From contig CAJOPA010000030.1 of NCBI GenBank assembly GCA_905236235.1, positions 1 to 37,309 of the forward strand: a DNA stretch of 37,309 nt, in the 5' to 3' direction. Positions 15,446 through 22,737 of this stretch are shown piece by piece. Below the pieces are notes generated by a model that saw nothing but the letters and a program-made list of their open reading frames with translations, had not been told where the DNA came from and made no database searches. A program made the position numbers and the translations under genes. This DNA is from an uncultured Eubacterium sp. (lineage in GTDB: Bacteria; Bacillota; Clostridia; Lachnospirales; Lachnospiraceae). Within the stretch, counting starts at the first letter, position 1. Each line of letters opens with the position of its first letter.

Positions 15446-16981
15446 CTACGTTTCGTACGCATAAGACGTTGTCACGTCGAATCCGTAAAATTTTTCACCA
15501 CCGATAAACCCGGCAAATACCGGTACGATGTGATGGGAGACCGTATAGGACAATCCATATACGCATGTCTCCATGCGCAATTGTCCCTGCGATCGGCCGA
15601 GAGAAATATTTTTCTCAATAAGATCCAGACTGCGCAGCGCACTTTTGTCCGTCGCCTGCAAGAACAGAAGACTTTTTAAATACCCCTCATAGGAGATGTC
15701 TGTCAGACTGTCCTCCCTATCATTCGATGCCGATCGCGCCATCGTTTCCGACAAATGATACACGTCCGTCTGCCAGTCCGATGCGGTCTTGATCACCGGG
15801 ATCTTTTCCCCCGCCAAAAGCCTTCGGACATCCGCGATACTTTCCGCATAGGCCCATCCGATCCGCAAGGCATAATCCACCGCCTCAATGATGATCGGAT
15901 TGAGTGTAAACCCGGCGATCGCCGTGGCAAGCGATGTGCAAACCGCCTTTTTCTCGACGTCTGTCAATAAATAGGCTGTATTTATCGCTGTCCGAATTCC
16001 AAGGATACGGTGCAGCACATAAAGCAGATTCTCCGAATCCGAGGTTTTGCCGCCCAGGATATACTCCAATTCATACGCCAGCGCCGTTGCACTTTCTTCA
16101 CCTTCGTCCTCCGCCGCTGTAGCACCCTCTTGCTCCGTAAAGCTGGAAAAATGATCTGCCAGATACTGCACAAATACGATATGCTCTACCGTCCCCGTCG
16201 CAGCTGCCTCCGTCACGGCTTCCTCCCCACTCCCGATCCCGACTGCATCCTGCAACCGCATGGTATACGGGTCCGCGATACTGCGATTGCTGATCGCCGT
16301 CCCGTCTTCCAAAACCAGCGCCAAAATCCCTTTCTCCGCCAAGTCTTTCAGCGTGTGATAAATCCCCTTGGCTTCCCGGCGTTTGACTTCATCCACCTCC
16401 GGCTCTCCTTCCGACGGTTCCGTTCCCTCGGCTGTTGTAGTCTCCCCTTCCGACGTTTCCGTCTCCTCAGCCGCTGCTGCCTTCTCCCCCTCTTGCAGAG
16501 AAGATTCCGCGCGGTCAAACGCTGCCTTTACATCGGGCTCATCTTCCTCTGCCACCGACGACAACACTTCTTCCGCAAGCGACGCTGCCATATGGTATTT
16601 CTCCCACGCACACGCCTGCCCGATATAAGCTGCGGCTCCATTCTGTGCCACATATCGGATCTTTGTGCAGCAAACCTGCTGTGCCGTAGGCAGCGTCAGC
16701 ATCCCCTTCGCCTGTCCGTGGATCTGTGAAAGCCGCGTGAGATAACGTGCATCCGCACCCCCCGCCGTGTCCGGATCGATCTCCAAAAAGAAAACGCCGT
16801 ATCGGTCAAACACATCCCTGTCGTACTCCGCAAATACGGACTCCAAGGCCAGCCTGTCCTCCGTCTCGGCCGTGGCCCTGATCCAGAGCATCCGACTTCC
16901 TTCCAGAAAGATCAGTAAAAGTCCTCCGATCGCCAACAGCATCATGGTCAGAAAAATGGTAATGGATCCCTTATTTTCCAT
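15446..16981 (-). CDS. DUF5702 (TadG-like) pilus-locus protein
   Basis: A 511-residue protein starting MENKGSITIFLTMMLLAIGGLLLIFLEGSR: a short positively charged leader and one membrane segment (about 6-27), the TadG-like pattern of Lachnospiraceae pilus loci, which I recognise as DUF5702. The rest is extracytoplasmic, including a Glu/Thr/Ser-rich linker (about 160-200) with a 13-residue tandem repeat. The function is not established; TadG-like proteins are thought to anchor or finish the pilus at the envelope. ATG 16981 has GGAG 5 nt upstream, and that site overlaps the end of the Flp pilin gene region, so the genes are closely linked. It ends 40 bp before the assigned start of the TadE-like gene. 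Confidence 0.85.
   Translation of the reverse strand: MENKGSITIFLTMMLLAIGGLLLIFLEGSRMLWIRATAETEDRLALESVFAEYDRDVFDRYGVFFLEIDPDTAGGADARYLTRLSQIHGQAKGMLTLPTAQQVCCTKIRYVAQNGAAAYIGQACAWEKYHMAASLAEEVLSSVAEEDEPDVKAAFDRAESSLQEGEKAAAAEETETSEGETTTAEGTEPSEGEPEVDEVKRREAKGIYHTLKDLAEKGILALVLEDGTAISNRSIADPYTMRLQDAVGIGSGEEAVTEAAATGTVEHIVFVQYLADHFSSFTEQEGATAAEDEGEESATALAYELEYILGGKTSDSENLLYVLHRILGIRTAINTAYLLTDVEKKAVCTSLATAIAGFTLNPIIIEAVDYALRIGWAYAESIADVRRLLAGEKIPVIKTASDWQTDVYHLSETMARSASNDREDSLTDISYEGYLKSLLFLQATDKSALRSLDLIEKNISLGRSQGQLRMETCVYGLSYTVSHHIVPVFAGFIGGEKFYGFDVTTSYAYET
16401..16478. repeat. 39-bp tandem repeat encoding a 13-residue Glu/Thr-rich unit
   Basis: Two imperfect copies (16401-16439 and 16440-16478), each with a CTTCCGACG core, lie inside the DUF5702 gene and encode units built on the pattern TSEGE / PSEGE. 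The 39-bp period keeps the frame, so copy-number change would lengthen or shorten the linker without breaking the gene. Confidence 0.6.
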
Positions 16982-16993
16982 CGATGCTCCGCC

Positions 16994-17173
16994 TTATACG
17001 CTGCCGCTTCTCTCTACGACCGTCGACCACAGACTGTTCATGAGGGTCGTCAGCTTAGTCTTAAAGATAAGTACGAGGCCAATGAGCACAACCAGGATCA
17101 ACACCACCTCGATCACGCCGATGGCGTCGTCTTCCTTCCAAAATCTCCCTATCTCCCGTATGATATTTTGCAT
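16994..17173 (-). CDS. Flp1-type type IVb pilin, major pilus subunit
   Basis: A 59-residue protein starting MQNIIREIGRFWKED, then DAIGVIEVVLILVVLIGLVL, the hallmark of clostridial Flp1 pilins: a short charged leader, a Gly before the presumed cleavage point (Gly19), Glu shortly after, a hydrophobic assembly helix (about 20-37) and a short basic tail. The start ATG at 17171-17173 is preceded by AAGGAGGAGCAAA, a very strong binding site, fitting a protein made in large amounts. It lies between the TadC-like and DUF5702 genes, 24 bp after the former. The prepilin peptidases of the same operon are the expected processing enzymes. Confidence 0.9.
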   Translation of the reverse strand: MQNIIREIGRFWKEDDAIGVIEVVLILVVLIGLVLIFKTKLTTLMNSLWSTVVERSGSV

Positions 17174-17197
17174 TTTGCTCCTCCTTTTTCATTACTG

Positions 17198-18490
17198 TCA
17201 CGAGACAAATGACCAAAACCCCGGTGCCACGACCATCACCATCAGGATCACGAGGCAGATCCCCATGGGGATCAGCAGCTTGGTGCTTGCCTCCTCGCCC
17301 TTACGACAGGCGTAAGCCTTTCTTTCTTCAAATGCCTGCCGCACCTCCAGAAACAAGGCATCCCTTACCCCCTTGCCGCCCTTCGTTATGTTCTGCGTTA
17401 GCAACGCGGCGAATTTTCTGTAGTTTCGCCGATCGCACCTTCGACCATATTCCTCGATCGCTGTCACGATACTCCGTCCCGTCATAAGCTCCCGCTCCGT
17501 CACCAGCATCTCCTCATAGGTGTAGGAGATCCCTTCATGTCGTCGTTTCTTATACCCTTCACACATTCTCTGCCAGGCGCTTAATACGGACATTCCGGCG
17601 CCCAACAACAACGTCATTTCATTGACCGCCTTGGCATAATCCGCCGTCAGGCTCTCTTCCCGGGTTTTACACTGTTTCTTCAATCCATCAACCCGATGCC
17701 ATACAAGAAGCGCTCCTCCGGCTACGCACACAACGAGCAATAACAACAGATGGCTCTGCTCTGTCGACCGCCAGGTGATCTGCTCTCCCCCCACCTCACG
17801 CGGCAGGGCCAGTTCCTGCTCCGCTGCCGATCGGCTGTCCGCTTCCGTAACCGCTGCCCCCAGCGCCTCCTCTGTCAGGCTCCGGGCGTCTTTTTCTTTG
17901 GGCAGGATCCGCAAAGCAAAACTTGTAAAGGCCTGCTGCTCTCCGCAGGCAAGCTCCGCTGTCAGATGCAGGATCTCTCCCTCCTGTGACGTGACGGTAT
18001 CCTTGTGTGTGCCATCTGCTTCCACAAGATCATACCGATCAAACTCCCATGTTACCTGCAGAAGCCCGTCAAGCGCCGTTTGGGGTAAGACCAGATCTGT
18101 TACGATCTCCTCGGCCGACCGGTTGTCTCCGAGAATGGTTTCCTTAAGCTCTTTCGTTGCCTGCGCACAAAGCTCTGCAAACTCACTTGGCGTCGGTTCC
18201 CGCTCATGCACAACCAGAGGATAAGCATAGGCGTCCCCGTCGATCTCTGCCACAAGTTCGACCTCATAATCTCCTTCTCCCACGTCCCTTCGTTCAAATA
18301 CAAGCTCCCCTTCCAACTCCGTTTGTGCCGCCATAAAGAGTCCTCCTGCAATCAACAGCAAAGAGCCTATGCCGCTTAATATAATCGTTTTTACTTGACG
18401 TTTGACAAATAAATCTGTCTGCTTGTCCGGTTGTTCCAATGGATAGATCTGTAAAAAATATGCCCAGATTTTCTTTTTGATTCGATGCAT
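17198..18490 (-). CDS. TadC-like type II/IV secretion F protein with a large extracytoplasmic insert
   Basis: Inner-membrane platform protein of the pilus machine. The 430 residues begin with a cytoplasmic stretch and a membrane segment (34-54). An outside-facing domain of about 190 residues (55-246, acidic, beta-rich, with two Cys) follows, then a second membrane segment (247-264), a cytoplasmic T2SSF domain (about 280-400, with EMTLLLGAGMSVLSAW and the FAALLTQNITKGGKGVRDAL core) and a final membrane segment (404-423). The insert is absent from ordinary TadC. ATG 18490 is preceded by AAAAAAGGAGGCGCC; the longer frame overlaps tadB and is rejected. It follows tadB by 32 bp. Confidence 0.87.
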   Translation of the reverse strand: MHRIKKKIWAYFLQIYPLEQPDKQTDLFVKRQVKTIILSGIGSLLLIAGGLFMAAQTELEGELVFERRDVGEGDYEVELVAEIDGDAYAYPLVVHEREPTPSEFAELCAQATKELKETILGDNRSAEEIVTDLVLPQTALDGLLQVTWEFDRYDLVEADGTHKDTVTSQEGEILHLTAELACGEQQAFTSFALRILPKEKDARSLTEEALGAAVTEADSRSAAEQELALPREVGGEQITWRSTEQSHLLLLLVVCVAGGALLVWHRVDGLKKQCKTREESLTADYAKAVNEMTLLLGAGMSVLSAWQRMCEGYKKRRHEGISYTYEEMLVTERELMTGRSIVTAIEEYGRRCDRRNYRKFAALLTQNITKGGKGVRDALFLEVRQAFEERKAYACRKGEEASTKLLIPMGICLVILMVMVVAPGFWSFVS

Positions 18491-18522
18491 GGCGCCTCCT
18501 TTTTTGACTTGCTCCGACAACG

Positions 18523-19221
18523 TTAAACACAGATATTTAAGATCCTCTCCCCCAGCCACCACGCAACCAGGTACCCCATAAGCAGCACCGCCATCACCGC
18601 TGCCCCCGCTGCCTCCGCATACAACGGCTCCATATACTCCGGAGATGCCAGTCGCAAATACAGAAGGATTGCCGGCGGCGTGATCCGCATGATCCACAAC
18701 TCCAACTTTTTTTGCGCGACCATGGTTGTGATCTCCCGTTCGACATCCATCTTTTCCTGCATCTGCTCCACCGTCTGCCGAATGATCTCAACAAAATTTC
18801 CGCCGCTTCTTTTGGCAAATCCCACAATCTCCGTAAATACCGAAAAATCTTCGTTTTCCAATTCCTTCGCCGCCTCCTCCATTAACTGCGTCATGGGAAT
18901 ATTCTGCCGCATCCCCTCGATCATCCTCCGAAAGGTCTTGCCTGTCACACTTTTGCTTCCGTATAAGCCTTCTAACCCCTTATAGGCTTCCACCCACGCA
19001 TTTTCCAAAGCGTAGCCTACCTGCACGGACGCCGCCAACCCCTGCAGGATCTCCATGACTTCCTTCTGCACCTGATCCCTGCGGCGCCTCCTTCTTGCCT
19101 TTTTGCACTCTTTTACGAAAAGAGGAAGTAACAACCACACCGCCGCTTCCAGCAAGAGCGGGCGGAAAAACAGCCGGCCGAGCAACGCACACCCAATAGC
19201 ACCCGGGAGGATGTCCCCCAT
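18523..19221 (-). CDS. tadB: TadB-like pilus platform protein (T2SSF domain)
   Basis: Polytopic inner-membrane protein that pairs with TadC to couple the ATPase to pilin assembly. The 232 residues have N-terminal hydrophobic segments (about 5-35), an Arg-rich cytoplasmic loop (KKARRRRRRDQ), the T2SSF domain with LQGLAASVQVGYALENAW and FAKRSGGNFVEII, and two C-terminal membrane segments. Start choice is uncertain: ATG 19221 has GGAGG only 2 nt away; TTG 19230 has AGGAG at 10 nt; ATG 19332 has AAGGGG at 6 nt but would overlap the ATPase gene by 89 bp and add a basic non-conserved tail. The shortest is used here. Confidence 0.87.
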   Translation of the reverse strand: MGDILPGAIGCALLGRLFFRPLLLEAAVWLLLPLFVKECKKARRRRRRDQVQKEVMEILQGLAASVQVGYALENAWVEAYKGLEGLYGSKSVTGKTFRRMIEGMRQNIPMTQLMEEAAKELENEDFSVFTEIVGFAKRSGGNFVEIIRQTVEQMQEKMDVEREITTMVAQKKLELWIMRITPPAILLYLRLASPEYMEPLYAEAAGAAVMAVLLMGYLVAWWLGERILNICV

Positions 19222-19243
19222 ATCCTCCAAGCGTACGCCGCTC

Positions 19244-20494
19244 CTATGCCGGGAGGTGCCATCCCGAAAAAGCCAGCTTCGACGTGTCCTTGATGTCCCC
19301 CTTTTTTTGCCACGTCCCGTATATTCTTCCATTGACTTCCCCTTCCTCGCAAAATGAAAACAACTCTCTTGTTAGGATCTCTCCGTTTTCCATACCTGCA
19401 ATTTCCTCTACGGAGAGAACTTTTCTTGTGCGGTCCCGCAAACGTCCCAGATGCACCATCACATCGATCCCCGACGCGATCTGCCTGCGTACGGCTTCCA
19501 TGGGCAGGTCCGCTGCCCCGGTCAACACCATGGTCTCCAACCTCGCCAGCATGTCCCGGCAGGAATTGGCATGTCCCGTAGAAAGCGAACCGTCATGTCC
19601 TGTATTCATCGCCTGTAACATATCAAGCGCCTCCGGCCCCCTTACCTCCCCGACCACTATACGGTCCGGCCGCATCCGGAGGGCCGTGCGGATCAGGTCT
19701 CGAATAGAGATCTCCCGGTTGCCTTCGGCATTGGCCTCCCTCGTCTCCAGGCGCACCAGGTTTTCCACTTCCACCAGTTGTAGCTCCGCGGAATCTTCGA
19801 TCGTGATCACCCTTTCCCCCGGCGGGATCTCTCTTGCCAGAACGTTTAAAAACGTGGTCTTGCCGGAGCCCGTTCCGCCGCTGATAAAGATGTTATAACC
19901 GCTCCTTACCAGGCACCCCAGATACTCCGCCACCTCCGGCGACAACGTCCCCCGGGCGATCAGGTCCTTCATGGTAAAAGGATGCTTTGGAAAACGGCGT
20001 ATGGTCATCACCGGACCGTTTAAAGCCGCCGGTGCAGTGACGATATTGACACGGTCACCGCTTGCAAGCCTCGTGTCCACAATCGGACGGCTTTCATTGA
20101 CCTGGCGGTTGGTCCCGGCCACGATCCTTTGAATGATCTGCATCAGTTCATCCTCCGAGAAAAATCTTTTTTCCCAACGCGAGATCACACCGTTTCTTTC
20201 CACAAACACATTCCTGTGTCCATTGACCATGATCTCCGATACGTCTTCGTCATCCAGCAGCTCCTGCAGGATACCCAGGCGTCGGATACGATTAAAAATG
20301 TCTCCGGCAATCTGCTCTTTTTCCCGCAGGGACAGCCCCTTACTGCCACCCCTCGCCAGCACGCATTCATGAATATAATCCCGCAGCTGTTCGTCCGACA
20401 GATCTCCCGCCATGCGGATGTTTTCCATCAGGTTTTCCCGAAAATCATCCTGCAGGATCTCCCCTGCCTCTATACTTTCCTTATCCCGCCACAT
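19244..20494 (-). CDS. tadA: CpaF/TadA-type secretion ATPase
   Basis: Hexameric motor that powers pilus assembly on the cytoplasmic face. The 416 residues contain the N-terminal domain, then Walker A GGTGSGKT (206-213), the Asp box TIEDSAEL (231-238), Walker B RIVVGEVRG (278-286) and the His box GHDGSLSTGHAN (299-310), all intact, so the enzyme should be active. The length fits CpaF proteins. ATG 20494 is preceded by AAGGGAG and overlaps the end of the TadZ-like gene by 14 bp. The neighbouring TadB and TadC-like genes encode its membrane partners. Confidence 0.95.
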   Translation of the reverse strand: MWRDKESIEAGEILQDDFRENLMENIRMAGDLSDEQLRDYIHECVLARGGSKGLSLREKEQIAGDIFNRIRRLGILQELLDDEDVSEIMVNGHRNVFVERNGVISRWEKRFFSEDELMQIIQRIVAGTNRQVNESRPIVDTRLASGDRVNIVTAPAALNGPVMTIRRFPKHPFTMKDLIARGTLSPEVAEYLGCLVRSGYNIFISGGTGSGKTTFLNVLAREIPPGERVITIEDSAELQLVEVENLVRLETREANAEGNREISIRDLIRTALRMRPDRIVVGEVRGPEALDMLQAMNTGHDGSLSTGHANSCRDMLARLETMVLTGAADLPMEAVRRQIASGIDVMVHLGRLRDRTRKVLSVEEIAGMENGEILTRELFSFCEEGEVNGRIYGTWQKKGDIKDTSKLAFSGWHLPA

Positions 20495-21470
20495 GCATAT
20501 ACTCCCTTACCACGTCTCCCCATTCGCCGTAGATCCACTGTTCCCCGAGGTTTTCTCCGCTATAGGGAACGCGCATGGGTGCGATCGTTACTTTCTCCGG
20601 TCGTACGCTGTCATGACATCGTGCGGTAAACGCCTCACAAAAATCTTCCAGGCGCGCGCCGTCAAACGGTCTGTCTTCACCGATCAGAAAAATCTCCGAA
20701 GCCTGCTTCATGTAAGACATCATCCCCGTGAGCACAGCGTCCATATCAAAGACGACGCAATCATACCGCACCTCTGTCGCAAGCTTCTCCAGGAAGGCCT
20801 CCCACTCCTGCCCGGATACATCAGCACGATCCAAAGGATGGCGCATGGGCGGGATCACATCCATACGATCCTGCATCACCGCTACCTGTTCCAGGATCTC
20901 TCCCATGGATTTTTTTGACTGCTTCATGAGGAAGATCACGTCCGCAAGGTCGCTCTCGTAGGTCCTTCCGAACATCTTCCCAAAAGCACCGTTTTCCGAA
21001 AAGTTGATATACAAAACCTTTTCCCGGCGGGCACGAAGCGCTGCGTAGGTGTAGGCAAACGGCGTGGCAAAACGGCTCGCCGTCGGGCTGTATACCCATA
21101 CGTTCTCCGGTTCTCCTTCCCGGATCGCGGCGGACTCCCTTCCCTGCGGAAAACCTGCTGCCCCCTGCAGATGTCGCACCAGCTCATCTGCAGGCCGGTA
21201 TTTGCCGAGACAGATCATCCCTTCGCCTTCCTCCGACGTCGCTGACGCATCCTCTGCCTTTGCCGGCTCTTCCTCAAAAACGCAGCATAGATACCGTCCT
21301 CCGGCACCTTCTCCCGCGCCGTCGCGGTTTCTCACATACTCCCGAAAGGCCGCTTCCGTCGTAAAGGCTGCCACTTCAAAGTCTTTTCCGTGATTCGCCA
21401 AAAGATATCCCACAAAAGCTTCCACATAAGCTTCCTCGGGATCATAAAAAGCCAAATGTATCTTTGGCAC
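20481..21470 (-). CDS. TadZ/CpaE-like pilus localisation protein with a degenerate P-loop
   Basis: A 329-residue protein with a receiver-like N-terminal region (about 1-125) and a MinD/ParA-like C-terminal domain (about 125-329: NVWVYSPTASRFATPFAY at the P-loop position, VLYINFSENGAFG, YDCVVFDMDA). TadZ proteins localise the Tad machine at a cell pole. The P-loop lacks the GKT lysine-threonine pair, so ATP hydrolysis is probably lost; this is seen in several atypical TadZ proteins. The GTG start at 21470 is chosen because AGGGGGG lies 6 nt upstream; an ATG two codons earlier has that site directly against it. It lies 12 bp after the first prepilin peptidase gene. Confidence 0.8.
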   Translation of the reverse strand: MPKIHLAFYDPEEAYVEAFVGYLLANHGKDFEVAAFTTEAAFREYVRNRDGAGEGAGGRYLCCVFEEEPAKAEDASATSEEGEGMICLGKYRPADELVRHLQGAAGFPQGRESAAIREGEPENVWVYSPTASRFATPFAYTYAALRARREKVLYINFSENGAFGKMFGRTYESDLADVIFLMKQSKKSMGEILEQVAVMQDRMDVIPPMRHPLDRADVSGQEWEAFLEKLATEVRYDCVVFDMDAVLTGMMSYMKQASEIFLIGEDRPFDGARLEDFCEAFTARCHDSVRPEKVTIAPMRVPYSGENLGEQWIYGEWGDVVREYMHVAG

Positions 21471-21482
21471 GATCATCCCCCC

Positions 21483-21968
21483 TTAATGCACCAAATTCCA
21501 CACCAAAAACGACACAAACAAATACACTGCAAATGGTAAAACATGAGACTCCTCCACGGGATAGGGAAGCACGCGACGCCTCCTTGCCGCTTCGGAAATG
21601 TAGGAAAAAAATACAGATATTCCGGAAATCAACAGGCCTCTGCGGACCAGTTGAATCCCACCCCAGATAGCCGCTATACATGCGGCGAGAAATACGATCT
21701 TAAGCCCTTCCGCCATTCCTACGAATCCCCCCAATACGGAAATCAGCTTAACATCCGCGGCTCCTAAAACACGAGCCCAATAGAAAAGAAAAAACAGAGT
21801 GATCATTACCCCCACCCGGAGCAGGAACGTCCCAATCCCCGCCATTCCCCGTTCCCCAACGAGAAACAGTACTCCGAGTATCCATCCGCAACCTATGATC
21901 TTATTGCGGACGCGAAAAGTTTTGTAATCAGAGATTGCCGCGACCAGGAAAAAAACACTCGCAACAAT
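21483..21968 (-). CDS. Prepilin peptidase (first gene of the pilus operon), start codon anomalous
   Basis: Small TadV/CpaA-type prepilin peptidase. Reading back to ATT 21966-21968 gives 161 residues: SVFFLVAAISDYKTFRVRNK with the first catalytic aspartate (Asp14), several membrane segments, and the second catalytic aspartate in RVLGAADVKLISVLGGF (Asp72), the expected full family layout. The only conventional start in this frame, ATG 21845, would remove the first helix and Asp14. No ATG, GTG or TTG lies between the upstream stop and Asp14. Either ATT is used (AAGGG lies 6 nt upstream), or one base is missing or slippage occurs in the 7-T run (21949-21955), which would join a TTG/GTG start in the next frame. 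Confidence 0.8.
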   Translation of the reverse strand: MVASVFFLVAAISDYKTFRVRNKIIGCGWILGVLFLVGERGMAGIGTFLLRVGVMITLFFLFYWARVLGAADVKLISVLGGFVGMAEGLKIVFLAACIAAIWGGIQLVRRGLLISGISVFFSYISEAARRRRVLPYPVEESHVLPFAVYLFVSFLVWNLVH

Positions 21969-21982
21969 CTCTTTCCCTTCCC

Positions 21983-22013
21983 CGATGTCACATCACCTCA
22001 CTTTGTGACATCG
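21983..22013. promoter_or_regulatory. Perfect inverted repeat at the pilus operon start, likely operator or 5' hairpin
   Basis: CGATGTCAC (21983-21991) and GTGACATCG (22005-22013) form a perfect 9-bp inverted repeat with a 13-bp centre. It begins directly after the predicted -10 element, so it covers the expected transcription start, and ends 14 bp before the peptidase ATT. It has no T-tract, which argues against a terminator. A repressor operator is the first guess; a 5'-end mRNA hairpin is the alternative. Confidence 0.65.
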
Positions 22014-22043
22014 AATTTACCACAAGCTCTTTCTTTTTGTCCA
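22014..22043 (-). promoter_or_regulatory. Candidate promoter of the pilus operon
   Basis: On the minus strand TGGACA (22038-22043, 5 of 6) and TAAATT (22014-22019, 4 of 6, preceded by TGTGG as an extended -10) are separated by 18 bp. It is the best sigma-A-like match between the flagellar terminator and the first pilus gene. Confidence 0.55.
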
Positions 22044-22104
22044 TACCTTTTTTTCGATTTGGCAATTCCTACGGAAAATCCTTTTTACACCCTCTTTGCA
22101 ACAT

Positions 22105-22132
22105 AAAAAACCCCGAAAATATCGGGGTTTTT
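22105..22132. terminator. Bidirectional-looking terminator after fliS
   Basis: CCCCGA (22111-22116) and TCGGGG (22122-22127) form a 6-bp stem with a 5-nt loop, flanked by six A on one side and five T on the other, so it can work on both strands. It ends the flagellin-fliS transcript about 115 bp after the fliS stop codon. The stretch between the fliS stop and this hairpin shows no gene. Confidence 0.85.
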
Positions 22133-22245
22133 CAATGTCAAACATTCGTTTCTTTTAAAATAAAATCTACTATATGAGCGGCTCTTTACGATTCGGAACT
22201 TTTCACAAATGGTTTTCGTTCAAATCCCTTACGCTTTGAAGGAAC

Positions 22246-22716
22246 TTATGCAAAGAATCCTCTCTTTTCCAAATTCCCTCCGGTCGCGGTCTCGCCCATG
22301 CGATTGCGACCGTAGGTCAGTCCTTCGTAGATCTGCTGCGTATGCGTCATGAGCGGCGCACTGTCATCCTTTTCTGCGAGCTTTTCGTACGCAGAGGAAA
22401 CATTGTGCAGGATCCGGCGCAATGCCGGGATCTCCTTCGTGTCTTTTTTTACGATGCACATGGAAAGACTGCGCAGCATAAATTCATACAGATTGTCCAA
22501 AAGATGCGCGATCTCATATTGAAAATCCAAGGTGTTTCGAAAATACCGCAGAATGGTTTCCGCATGGTGGACGGCGTCTTTCATTTCCTCATAATCCTTC
22601 GCCGTCTCCACTTCCCCGAGGTAGCAGTCGCACACATCATACAGCACGACCAGCAGCTCGGTGCGATTGCTCTGCGAGATCCGCATGGTAAAATTTTTCT
22701 TTTGCTCGTTCGTCAT
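22246..22716 (-). CDS. fliS: Flagellar export chaperone FliS family protein
   Basis: FliS binds the C-terminus of unexported flagellin and stops it polymerising in the cytoplasm. The 156 residues show the helical-bundle pattern: MRISQSNRTELLVVLYDVC near the N-terminus (typical ISQANRTELV), an internal helix region containing FRNTLDFQYEIAHLLDNLYEFMLR-type sequence, and the C-terminal IYEGLTYGRN motif. It is slightly longer than a typical FliS (~130), with an N-terminal extension of about 8 residues and a C-terminal tail. ATG 22716 has GAGGA 6 nt upstream, 21 bp after the flagellin stop, so it is cotranscribed with its client. Confidence 0.88.
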   Translation of the reverse strand: MTNEQKKNFTMRISQSNRTELLVVLYDVCDCYLGEVETAKDYEEMKDAVHHAETILRYFRNTLDFQYEIAHLLDNLYEFMLRSLSMCIVKKDTKEIPALRRILHNVSSAYEKLAEKDDSAPLMTHTQQIYEGLTYGRNRMGETATGGNLEKRGFFA

Positions 22717-22737
22717 ATTCCGTCCTCTGCGATCACA

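Noticed and set aside
18491-18697. Upstream extension of the TadC-like gene overlapping tadB
   Set aside because: The Gly-rich extra sequence is the other-frame image of tadB; the ATG at 18490 has an AAGGAGG site.
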